A DNA stretch of 34,624 bases from the NCBI GenBank assembly GCA_035528475.1, contig DATKYO010000094.1:1-34624 (forward strand). Reading direction: 5' to 3'. The notes below the pieces were generated by a model. The model ran no database searches, had not been told where the DNA came from, and was given only the letters and a program-made list of their open reading frames with translations. A program made the translations under genes and the position numbers. How positions within the stretch are numbered: the first letter of the stretch is position 1; every line of letters begins with the position of its first letter. Of this stretch, positions 1-7,739 are shown piece by piece. The DNA is from SD8 sp035528475. Lineage in GTDB: Archaea; Halobacteriota; Methanomicrobia; Methanomicrobiales; Methanospirillaceae.

Positions 1-425
1 TCCACGACGCAGGTTGGTCCGTAGAAGCCTGCATAGCGGCGTGCCGATTCACGTCCGATCAGCGCTTCGGCCTTCCCTATTCCCTCTACGAATGCATTGA
101 CACTTTTCCTGAATGCCGGGTCCTCGTCATAGAGGATCTCCATGACCACCGGGGTCTGGTAGTGCTCGACAAAGGGGTCGTCCTCGGGGCGGACTGTCTT
201 TGTCAATGCTTCAAGGACTTCGAAATGGGCTTTTACCGAATTGGTATGGAGAGAGAATACCGATTTTGACTGCTCTCCGATCGGCTTCATCATCTTCACC
301 GCATCGAGGTATGCTTTCGCATCTTCGATGACAAATGCCTGCCCCCGCTTTTTTTTGACCATGCCGACGTCTGCATTCTGGGCAGCCATCGCCTCATTGA
401 CCATTTTTTTATAGAGTTCTGACAT
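1..425 (-). CDS. N-terminal part of a methanogen conserved protein (probably DUF2193), cut by the window edge
   Basis: An uninterrupted frame of 141 codons runs from an ATG at 425 to the window edge without a stop, so only the amino-terminal part is present. It begins MSELYKKMVNEAMAAQNADV and contains the stretches VRPEDDPFVEHYQTP and ESARRYAGFYGPTC. From memory these resemble the DUF2193 proteins of methanogens, which are about 500 residues and of unknown function; this is family recall, not a search. No signal peptide or membrane segment is visible, so it is probably cytosolic. It is divergent from the flavoprotein gene at 573, and the shared TATA-like element near 501-510 would give a leader of roughly 50 nt. 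I cannot say what it does. Confidence 0.7.
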   Translation of the reverse strand, partial: MSELYKKMVNEAMAAQNADVGMVKKKRGQAFVIEDAKAYLDAVKMMKPIGEQSKSVFSLHTNSVKAHFEVLEALTKTVRPEDDPFVEHYQTPVVMEILYDEDPAFRKSVNAFVEGIGKAEALIGRESARRYAGFYGPTCVV

Positions 426-497
426 GCTACATTCCCCACATATTTACCTGTCCGGCCGCTCGTGGTCCGGATCGTGTATATCTTCCACTACCCTATT

Positions 498-512
498 GTA
501 CTATATAAAAAC
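498..512. promoter_or_regulatory. TATA-type element between divergent genes
   Basis: The core ctatataaaa at 501-510 sits in the only AT-rich part of the 147-bp divergent spacer. It reads as a TATA box on the plus strand (about 65 nt before the flavoprotein start) and as ttttatatag on the minus strand (about 75 nt before the minus-strand ATG). It could serve either gene or both. Confidence 0.5.
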
Positions 513-572
513 TGGGCAAAAATAATGGAATTAGTATATTGATGACATGACCGACCCCGGAGGATGTGGTGG

Positions 573-1826
573 GTGACGATCAATTCAGGCGAATGTGACA
601 TAGTAATCATCGGTGCGGGCCCAGCCGGGCTTTTCTGCGCCCTGCAGGCGGCCGGAGCTGACGGCACGAACCTGAAAGTGGTCGTGCTCGAAAAGAAAGC
701 CACCTGCGGGAAAAAACTCCTCGTCACGGGCGCCGGGCAGTGCAACCTCACCCGTAGCGGCGATATCCGTGAGTTCTTTTCGCACTACGGGGACCATGGG
801 ACATTCCTGCGCCCCGCCCTCCTCGGATTTACCAACAAGGATCTCATCAAATTCTTCGAGAGCCGAGGGCTTGCCATGGTTACGGATGCCAACGGGAAGG
901 TCTTTCCCGCGACAAGGAAGGCGTCTGACGTGCTCGACCTCCTCCTCGCCGAATGCAAAGAGAGGGGCGTGGAGGTCCGTTGCAGCGAAGTTGTCCTCCG
1001 CATTGAAAAGGTGGAAGAGGGCTTTTGGGTGACAACCGAAACTGCCCGCTATTCCGCACCACATGTCATCATCGCGACCGGCGGGGCGTCGTACCCCGCC
1101 ACGGGCTCCTCGGGAGACGGGTACCGGCTCGCGGCCGGACTTGGCCAGCCGGTGACAGCCATCCGCCCGGCCCTCGCGGCCGTCTACGTTGAGGACTATC
1201 TGTTCCCGCACCTCGCCGGGATCTCGTTCGGGGGTGTCCCGGTCTCGCTCTTCCGGGACAACAAAAAAGTCAGCCAGTTCACCGGCGACCTGCTGTTCAC
1301 CCACGCGGGCCTTTCCGGTCCTGTTATCCTCCACCTTTCACGCTACATCGCTGCCGGGGACGTGCTGAAGGTCTCCTTTATCCCCGGGATGGACTGTGAA
1401 ACACTACAAAAAGAATTGATAGAAAAAATCACCGCCCACGGCACCCGGCAGGTGAGGACCATCCTCTCGGACTACCGCCTTCCCGATCGGTTCGTAAAGG
1501 AGTTGCTGAAGCAGGGGGGCATCCCCGCGGATCTCACGTGTTCGCATATCTCAAAAAAAGCGAGAAATACGCTCATTGCACACCTCACGGAATTTCCCTT
1601 CAGGGTGAAGGCCGTCGGAGGGTTTGACGAGGCGATGGTGACCGCCGGCGGCGTTCCACTCACCGACGTCAACCCGAAGACGATGGCATCAAAACGGGTG
1701 CCGGGCCTCTCCTTCATCGGCGAGGTACTCGACATCGACGGGGACACCGGGGGCTACAACCTCCAGGCCGCGTTCTCAACCGCATTTGCCGCGGCACGGG
1801 CTATCACCGCCGGGAAGAGCGGATAA
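573..1826 (+). CDS. YhiN/HI0933-family FAD-dependent oxidoreductase
   Basis: A flavoprotein of the HI0933-like family (BaiN/YhiN/RdsA type), normally about 400 residues, which matches the 417 here. Residues 14-19 (GAGPAG) form the dinucleotide-binding Rossmann motif, followed by LEKK at the end of strand two. A family-typical GGASYPATGSSGDGY block lies in the middle, and the C-terminal GEVLDIDGDTGGYNLQ closes the FAD site. The physiological substrate of this family is not settled. Start choice: ATG 564 abuts the GGAGG at 559-563, too close to be used, whereas the in-frame GTG at 573 lies 9 nt after it; I therefore start at GTG 573. It stands alone, divergent from the DUF2193-like gene and convergent with the serine hydrolase. 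Confidence 0.88.
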   Translation: MTINSGECDIVIIGAGPAGLFCALQAAGADGTNLKVVVLEKKATCGKKLLVTGAGQCNLTRSGDIREFFSHYGDHGTFLRPALLGFTNKDLIKFFESRGLAMVTDANGKVFPATRKASDVLDLLLAECKERGVEVRCSEVVLRIEKVEEGFWVTTETARYSAPHVIIATGGASYPATGSSGDGYRLAAGLGQPVTAIRPALAAVYVEDYLFPHLAGISFGGVPVSLFRDNKKVSQFTGDLLFTHAGLSGPVILHLSRYIAAGDVLKVSFIPGMDCETLQKELIEKITAHGTRQVRTILSDYRLPDRFVKELLKQGGIPADLTCSHISKKARNTLIAHLTEFPFRVKAVGGFDEAMVTAGGVPLTDVNPKTMASKRVPGLSFIGEVLDIDGDTGGYNLQAAFSTAFAAARAITAGKSG

Positions 1827-2155
1827 CTTCTGCTCCAGCACGGGTGATATGCCCGGTCCTCTGTAAAGCATCGTCGCAACGAAGGGCGTTCGTTCGGGCC
1901 TAACCCTGCGGCAACCTCATCCTCTCCGACCTCGCCAGCGCTCTGGGAGGGTTCGACCGTTCTCACGTGCGTTCCCTCCGAGGAACACAGCCGTTCCCGT
2001 CGGGTGGGGAGCGAAAAGAGATTTCCTGGTTTTGCTGCCAGGGGATCGATAGAAGGGACTCGCCGTGCCGCTGGCCCCGTCAGCCCCTATGGGAATGATT
2101 GGTGAAGCACCGCATTCTCCCTTCTGATTAAATCGGACAGGGACAGAGAGAACCG
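1827..2155. other. Intergenic stretch without recognisable gene
   Basis: GC-rich spacer between two convergent genes. Short frames exist on the minus strand, but none has a ribosome binding site or protein-like composition. No RNA gene, strong hairpin or repeat was seen apart from the T-run terminator listed next. Confidence 0.4.
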
Positions 2156-2163
2156 AAAAAAAA
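2156..2163 (-). terminator. T-run terminator of the serine hydrolase gene
   Basis: Eight consecutive T on the minus strand, 18 nt after the TAA/TGA region that ends the hydrolase gene. This is the usual archaeal termination signal; no hairpin is needed. Confidence 0.6.
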
Positions 2164-2181
2164 TGAAGAAACGCTCTCCCT

Positions 2182-4173
2182 CTACAGCCTGAAGAAGAAG
2201 AGGTTCCAGTAATTGACCCACCATGCCAGCATGAAGAGTCCGATGACAACGAGGGTGTAGTGGACCCTGTGCCACATGGTCCAGTACCGCCTTCTCCAGG
2301 CCTGAATGACAAAGAGAGCGGTCACCACCGATAAAAGCACGGCAATGACCGGGACAGTCAGGACAGCGACCAGGGTGGGGGGGGCCGTCTGGTCCCACAT
2401 GTACGACTGGATCAGTGCACCATCGCCTGTGACTGCCGGGAGGAGGAAGAGCACAAAGACAATAAAGAGAACAGATGTCGCTCCCGCAACCATCCTGGCA
2501 TAGAACGGCATTGCTGTCTCTTTTTCATCCTTTATCCTATAGACCCGCCTGCATATGGCCATGAGCGGCCAGAGAAGAACGGTCAGGAGAATCGCGATGC
2601 CTGCATCTTTCAACACATCGGTGAACGGGCCGGTGGCATACCACGGCACCCGTTCGAATGCGAATACCGGGATATTCTCGAGGCAGAGGAAGTCCACATC
2701 GCCCCCCTCATCCTCATGAAAAACGACATTTCCTGCAAATGTCGGCTTATCGCCTGATTGTGCAAAGACTCCGGGAGCAAGCTCGAGATACTCAGAGGCA
2801 GGCTTTCCGCTTCTCATAAGGAAGATTGTTCCTTCTCCTCCCTCTTCGACCTGCATCTGTTGAGGGGGTGTGAGGAAGAATTCGAATGACCTGTAATTAT
2901 GGCGTGTGGACTGGTATGTCCCGGTATATTTGCCGACAGGTGCAGGGGAGTCCAAGACCTGTGCGGGTTTTTTAGATCCGGTGACGGGATAGAAATGATC
3001 CATATACTCCATCAGGAGATCGTTTCTCGCTTCATTCCCTCCGGGACTGTTGTACGAGACAAAAAATCCTGATTTCCTCTCCGGAATCAACACAATCTGG
3101 GAATGGAAGGTGTCGGTGTCCCCTCCATGGGTGATAATTCTCTTGTTATTGAAGCGGTTTTCGTAAAACCCGAGGCACATACTGCTTACACGGGGATCGT
3201 TGGCAAATGCCGGTGCATGCATGAGGACGGCAGTCTCTTCTGAGAGGATCTCCACGCCATCCAGGGTTCCGTTCTCCATATGCATAGCGAGGAATACAGC
3301 CATGTCTGTGGCAGTGGAGCTGATGGTCCCTGCAGGGCCGATGACAAAGACGGTGTCCGGAATAGCGATGTTTGCCCCTCCCGAATAATGATAGCCTGAG
3401 GAGAGATTTTGGGCTGAATCTGGCGGAAGTGTATATGAAAAGTGTGTATTCGTCATCGAGAGCGGGGCGAGGATATTCTCCTCCAGGTACTGCTCATACG
3501 AGATTCCGGTCACATCCTCGATGATGACCGCTGCGAGGGTCGTCCCATAATTTGAATATGATGTGACGGTCCCCGGGGGATACACCCTGGCGGGGATGTT
3601 CTCCCTGCAGTATGTCCTGAATGAATAGAGATCCCCGACATTTGCAACGGCGAAATGCACCTCCTGCTCCTCAAACCCGGAGGAATGTGTCATCAGGTCC
3701 CGCATTGTCACCGGCTGCCCGGGATAGGTGTCGGGGAGGGAGAAATCGGCCAGGTAGGTATTGACGTCTGCATCAAGGTCAATTTTCCCCTCCTCTACCA
3801 TCTGCATGACACACGTCCAGGTGAACAGCTTGGTAATCGATCCGATGTGAAAGAGTGTCCTTTCAGGATCAATGGATGTTTTATTTGCAATATCAGAGTA
3901 CCCGTACCCTTTTGAGAAGATGAGTTCCCCATCCCGTACGACAGAAACCGTAGCACCCGGTATATTGTACTCTGCCAGTCCCGCCGGCACGGCTGAGTCA
4001 AAGAATGCCTCTACATCGCCGAGATTGTCGAGATCGTTTCCGGGGGCGGATCCGGTATCGACTGCAAGCACCGGTGAGCATGTAACAAGGAATAGCCCTA
4101 AAAACCCGATTATACACGTATGGAGTATCCGGATTCCCCGGGATTTTTTAAAATATGAGTGTGCGGGATACAT
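2182..4173 (-). CDS. Secreted class-C-beta-lactamase-type serine hydrolase with four C-terminal membrane segments
   Basis: Serine hydrolase of the S12/beta-lactamase family (DD-peptidase/esterase-like fold), 663 residues. Numbered from ATG 4173, a hydrophobic stretch at about 20-37 is a signal peptide or anchor. The catalytic signatures are present in order: SITK (about 112-115, Ser nucleophile and Lys), YSN (about 206-208) and HGG (about 349-351, the KTG equivalent). The last ~140 residues hold four hydrophobic helices, so the enzyme is probably exported and anchored at the membrane. Substrate unknown; methanogens lack murein, so a peptide or ester substrate is likelier than peptidoglycan. 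Start choice: the frame can be opened at GTG 4191, but ATG 4173 has an aggaag upstream and lies about 30 nt after a ttaatag TATA-like element, so the shorter form is preferred. Confidence 0.85.
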   Translation of the reverse strand: MYPAHSYFKKSRGIRILHTCIIGFLGLFLVTCSPVLAVDTGSAPGNDLDNLGDVEAFFDSAVPAGLAEYNIPGATVSVVRDGELIFSKGYGYSDIANKTSIDPERTLFHIGSITKLFTWTCVMQMVEEGKIDLDADVNTYLADFSLPDTYPGQPVTMRDLMTHSSGFEEQEVHFAVANVGDLYSFRTYCRENIPARVYPPGTVTSYSNYGTTLAAVIIEDVTGISYEQYLEENILAPLSMTNTHFSYTLPPDSAQNLSSGYHYSGGANIAIPDTVFVIGPAGTISSTATDMAVFLAMHMENGTLDGVEILSEETAVLMHAPAFANDPRVSSMCLGFYENRFNNKRIITHGGDTDTFHSQIVLIPERKSGFFVSYNSPGGNEARNDLLMEYMDHFYPVTGSKKPAQVLDSPAPVGKYTGTYQSTRHNYRSFEFFLTPPQQMQVEEGGEGTIFLMRSGKPASEYLELAPGVFAQSGDKPTFAGNVVFHEDEGGDVDFLCLENIPVFAFERVPWYATGPFTDVLKDAGIAILLTVLLWPLMAICRRVYRIKDEKETAMPFYARMVAGATSVLFIVFVLFLLPAVTGDGALIQSYMWDQTAPPTLVAVLTVPVIAVLLSVVTALFVIQAWRRRYWTMWHRVHYTLVVIGLFMLAWWVNYWNLFFFRL

Positions 4174-4384
4174 TTCTTCCTGTAATTTCACTCTTTTTAC
4201 TATTAAATTGGTTGAAATGGCTTGAATGAAATCAATATCTGCATTCCCTGCTCTTTCTCGTGGTCAACCCATCGATCATCATTCCGGATTTTACTGTCCC
4301 CAACCGGTTCTTTCAACCCTGGGCATGGGTTCGGAAGGGTTTCATGAGTTCGAATCATATCCCTCCCATAAAATTGTATTGAGA

Positions 4385-5638
4385 TTAACTATTGGTCGTT
4401 TTTTTATAGGGTTCAAGAAGTCGAATATAATTGCCAGTCTGTATGCAATACCCTTTCTCAATCAAAGAATCCAGTTGTAATTTAAATTCTATTGGATCTA
4501 ACATGGTGGCTTTCAATGCTTCATTTATTGAAATTTTAGAATCAGCTCCAAAGGTATCGTAACATTTGAAATATACCTGACGACCTTCAGTTGTCAATTC
4601 GTACATGTGAGATACCTTCATGGGGTACGACTGCAATTTTTCCGCTTTTCTTCTCATTGAGAACCATAAATCAATAACATATCGTACATCTTCAGATTTT
4701 ATTTCATGGCTTGATTTCAGCCTGGCATAAGCCGATGCGAGTTTTGGGATGGCATCGCCAATATTCTGGATATATGGTCTTTGACCGGCGGAATAACATT
4801 CCTCGCGAAGATCATAAATTGCCTGGTACATCATATCCTCAACTGTTTTATTGGGTTTTGGGACAAGAAGCAGTGAATCAAGCATATGTGCGGTGATGAT
4901 ATTTGATTCAATTTTCAAAACATCAAGATAATCCCTCGAAATGTCCTTTTTCGACACATTTCCAATCACAATAGGAATGTCGGATATGGTTTTTTCCGGT
5001 TTTAATATCGCTAAATTCATCTCTCCTTTTGATTTGGTGAAATCGCGCTCAATTTTTGAGATGTAATAATAGTATTCGGATTTCACTTTTCGAAATTCGG
5101 GAGGAATAATTCCAAGCGGCTTTCTGAATAAATCCCATTGATACAGTTTTCCATAGATTGCAGATTTAATTCCCCCCATATTCTCTCTAATTGGAGGAGA
5201 TGAAAAAACGAAGAGTGAAGAACAGCCCGCAATTTCGTTTACTTCTTCCGCTTCGCCCTTGAAAGGATAGGTAAAATATTCAATTATCTCACGGAAATCC
5301 AATAGTTTTCTTCTCTGAACCAGGGGAGCCGGATCAAATAATTTCCAGTTATTTATTTCTTTTAATTTAACCCAGTTATCTGCGTATTTGTCGAAAACCA
5401 ATGTTTTTTCATCAAGTATATCCACTTCAACAAACTGGTGTTCGGGTGGTGGCGATGATTCAGTATGATAAATTTCTTTTTTGCATGTTTTCAAAAACGG
5501 GGAGGGGTGGAGATAGAAATATTTTCCATCCTTCGTATCATATTGAACGAATCCAATATTCGCATATTTTTCATTACACGCAAGTTCTCTCTCAACAACC
5601 GATAATTCAGAGCCAATCCACCGGTCGTTTAATGACAT
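4385..5638 (-). CDS. Unrecognised protein with MCM-lid-like and winged-helix-like C-terminus
   Basis: 417 residues, AT-rich compared with the genes on either side. I do not recognise the first ~260 residues; no Walker A, Walker B or signal peptide is visible there. Residues about 265-335 read like the alpha-helical lid that follows the ATPase core of MCM helicases: a basic-hydrophobic helix, then IPKLASAYARLKSSHEIKSE and DVRYVIDLW. Residues about 345-410 have the pattern of a winged helix (ELTTEGRQVYF, ISINEAL, LDSLIEKGYCIQ). So the end resembles MCM lid plus wH without the motor. ATG 5638 follows a ttatattcgg TATA-like element by 25-30 nt, implying a leaderless mRNA. It lies downstream of the COG3910-like ATPase gene on the same strand, with its own promoter. 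Function unknown; DNA binding is an inference. Confidence 0.75.
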   Translation of the reverse strand: MSLNDRWIGSELSVVERELACNEKYANIGFVQYDTKDGKYFYLHPSPFLKTCKKEIYHTESSPPPEHQFVEVDILDEKTLVFDKYADNWVKLKEINNWKLFDPAPLVQRRKLLDFREIIEYFTYPFKGEAEEVNEIAGCSSLFVFSSPPIRENMGGIKSAIYGKLYQWDLFRKPLGIIPPEFRKVKSEYYYYISKIERDFTKSKGEMNLAILKPEKTISDIPIVIGNVSKKDISRDYLDVLKIESNIITAHMLDSLLLVPKPNKTVEDMMYQAIYDLREECYSAGQRPYIQNIGDAIPKLASAYARLKSSHEIKSEDVRYVIDLWFSMRRKAEKLQSYPMKVSHMYELTTEGRQVYFKCYDTFGADSKISINEALKATMLDPIEFKLQLDSLIEKGYCIQTGNYIRLLEPYKKTTNS

Positions 5639-5821
5639 GTAATTGAAGTTATTATTCTAGCCGAATATAATGTGATCGGAACCATAATTTTTCAGATATT
5701 TATGACGCGGCCACAGGCCGTTGCCGATTGCAGGGAACTCTGATGGCGAGATCCACATGGCTATGGTACAGCGAAAAGAGCGGGCATAGGTCACTCCAGC
5801 TGCTTTTACACAACAATGATT

Positions 5822-6541
5822 TCATATCCCGCTTAGATAACTGTTCCTGTTATTGAGGAAATCCCGATAAATCCTGTAATAGTCCGTATCTTCGTATTCG
5901 ACTTTCCTTATCGGGATATAATCGAAGCTGTAGATGTCGGCGTCAGGATAGGCAAGAAGTATCGGCGAGTGGGTGGCGATGATGAACTGTGCATTTCCTG
6001 TGGAAGTGAACCGGCGTAACAATTTCAGCAGTTCCAACTGCATTTTAGGCGAAAGGGCGTTTTCCGGCTCATCAAGCAGGTAAAGTCCTTTGATTTTAAA
6101 ACGATTCTCAAAAAATGCCATATGAGACTGGCCATGGGATTTTTCCATGAGTGAGGCATCCCCAAAATAGGTCAGGGAGCCTGGGTCGGCCCGGGCCCAT
6201 TCATCAAGAATTTCCGCAAAGTGGCGGAAGATTTCCGATGCAAAAAAAGATCCCGGGACTTTTTCCCCGTTCCATTCAATCTTTATGGATTGAGTCAGCT
6301 CATCCTCGTATTTATTGGGATTGTACCTGCTTCTTGCCTCTTCTTCCCAGATATGAATATTGCAGTGCCGGGCGATTGCTTTGAGAAGTGTTGATTTCCC
6401 GCTTCCATTTTCACCGATGAAAAATGTCACGGGTCTGAAAAACTTTATGCAGTCGGTCTTATTGAATATTTCAAGATTAAACGGATAATATTGTCTCGTG
6501 GGAAATGTGTGCGGGAGCAGACGGATTGATTTTACATGCAT
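5822..6541 (-). CDS. COG3910-type AAA/ABC-like ATPase
   Basis: A 239-residue cytosolic ATPase with the complete SMC/ABC-like nucleotide-binding set: Walker A GENGSGKST at 43-51, signature SHGQS at 135-139, Walker B GLYLLDEPE at 152-160 and the H-loop His at 191 in IIATHSP. The order and the opening KSIRLL...YPF followed by FRPVTFFIGENG match the small stand-alone 'predicted ATPase' family COG3910, whose role is unknown. It has no transmembrane partner, so transport is unlikely. Start choice: a GTG at 6577 would place the TATA-like atatatat inside the gene; ATG 6541 lies about 29 nt downstream of that element, so a leaderless message starting at 6541 is more plausible. It forms an AT-rich pair with the MCM-lid-like gene. 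Confidence 0.85.
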   Translation of the reverse strand: MHVKSIRLLPHTFPTRQYYPFNLEIFNKTDCIKFFRPVTFFIGENGSGKSTLLKAIARHCNIHIWEEEARSRYNPNKYEDELTQSIKIEWNGEKVPGSFFASEIFRHFAEILDEWARADPGSLTYFGDASLMEKSHGQSHMAFFENRFKIKGLYLLDEPENALSPKMQLELLKLLRRFTSTGNAQFIIATHSPILLAYPDADIYSFDYIPIRKVEYEDTDYYRIYRDFLNNRNSYLSGI

Positions 6542-6698
6542 GTCATGAGATACTTTTCCTTGATCAATATATATCACTTACACAGCAACCCTCACCAATT
6601 AAGGAAAATTCTGCCTGCACCCCAGCGTATACGCTCGTACCTTCCCTTTATCCCATTGTACCAAATTACAATGTGCAGGAAATTCAGGTGTGCTATAA

Positions 6699-6714
6699 AG
6701 TGAAAATTTTCACT
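6699..6714. promoter_or_regulatory. Perfect 16-bp palindrome, possible operator
   Basis: AGTGAAAATTTTCACT reads identically on both strands. A further aagtgaa half-site follows at about 6726. It lies in the AT-rich 234-bp spacer upstream of the COG3910-type ATPase gene and beyond the terminator of the secreted-protein operon, about 160 bp before the ATPase start. Binding protein unknown. Confidence 0.4.
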
Positions 6715-6757
6715 AAATTCCAAAAGTGCCCTATAAGTGAAGCGGGATTAGCCAGAT

Positions 6758-6775
6758 AAAAGAAATAAAAAAAAA
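6758..6775 (-). terminator. T-rich terminator of the secreted-protein operon
   Basis: Directly after the TAA stop at 6776-6778 the minus strand reads nine T, then an A, then further T clusters. This is a strong archaeal T-run terminator. Confidence 0.7.
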
Positions 6776-7726
6776 TTACCGGATCATTCCGGATTCGAAG
6801 CGCATATCTTTCTCAAAGAGGGTTATCTGTCCGTATACTGCCGTCAACTCTTCATACTGCAGCTCTGATGCGAGTCCCATATTCAGGACGTAGAGAGTTC
6901 CCATATCCGGATCCTCAAACGGTATGCGGGCAAGGATGTCGACCATACCTTCCCGTGCCTGAACGTCCATGAATGCTGATACCGAGCCTTGAGCGGGCTG
7001 GTCGCCGATCCCGGTAAGACGGATACGGTAATCCGATGTGACCGGATAATCGCCGGTTGCCGAGACGAACCGCTCACTGGCTGCAGTGCTCACCGAACCG
7101 CCGGATATATCGAGATCACTTCCCATCTCCACCCGGTTGCAGAACTGGGGTAATATTTCCGATACCTGCGGGGCGAATGGGCAGGTAAATACTTCGCTCG
7201 CGAGACTGAATTGTCCCGCACTATCGAGCATGAGATTCTCGCTTGATACAAGGCGACCCGATGTATCGGTGGTAAATACGATAACACGCTGGGCTTCAAT
7301 ATTGGAAGTCCCCTGTAATTTGTTCCCGGTGTCTGCAGAGAACTGTTTTACGTAATCGATAGTCCCTGAAGTAGCAGATGTGGATTCAGAATACACGGTT
7401 TCATAAAGAACCCCGCCCCTGCTGGTATTCCCGTTTCCTCCAAATAACTCTTCAAGGCCTATATTTCCCGGCCAGTAGCCTATATATCCTCCGCCCATCG
7501 GAAACGAGGGGTTAGGATAGGTGAGACCAGAGCCCAGCGGACTGGTCGAAGTCTGCCAGGATGTTTCCTGTTTCTCTGAGAATCCCCCGTTTACCTGTGC
7601 GACGATGCTGATACTGATTCCCTGGGTTTCGGGGGGTGATGGAATGGAGGGATCTGCACACGCGAAACCAATGGTCATGGTGAACAGGGCCAGGAGCCCA
7701 ACAATAAAAATGACATTTTTCCTCAT
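6776..7726 (-). CDS. Secreted protein of unknown function, second gene of the repeat-protein operon
   Basis: 316 residues beginning with a clear signal peptide (MRKNVIFIVGLLALFTMTIG, then FACA before the likely cleavage site). The mature part is rich in Ser, Thr and Gly, with a Gly/Pro/aromatic segment (GGGYIGYWPGN) and no enzyme motif that I know. It contains two Cys in its central part. No C-terminal anchor is visible. ATG 7726 is preceded by gaggtgat at ideal spacing, which rules out the longer upstream reading. The start is 13 nt after the stop of the repeat protein, so the two are cotranscribed and probably coupled. They are likely partners on the cell surface, for example repeat protein plus accessory; that is inference. 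Confidence 0.8.
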   Translation of the reverse strand: MRKNVIFIVGLLALFTMTIGFACADPSIPSPPETQGISISIVAQVNGGFSEKQETSWQTSTSPLGSGLTYPNPSFPMGGGYIGYWPGNIGLEELFGGNGNTSRGGVLYETVYSESTSATSGTIDYVKQFSADTGNKLQGTSNIEAQRVIVFTTDTSGRLVSSENLMLDSAGQFSLASEVFTCPFAPQVSEILPQFCNRVEMGSDLDISGGSVSTAASERFVSATGDYPVTSDYRIRLTGIGDQPAQGSVSAFMDVQAREGMVDILARIPFEDPDMGTLYVLNMGLASELQYEELTAVYGQITLFEKDMRFESGMIR

Positions 7727-7739
7727 CGCTATCACCTCA

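Noticed and set aside
585..1334. 249-codon minus-strand frame
   Set aside because: It lies antisense within the flavoprotein gene, has no ribosome binding site or domain, and owes its length to high GC in the third codon position of the real gene.
4226..4480. 84-codon plus-strand frame
   Set aside because: It overlaps the end of the MCM-lid-like gene and shows no protein-like composition.
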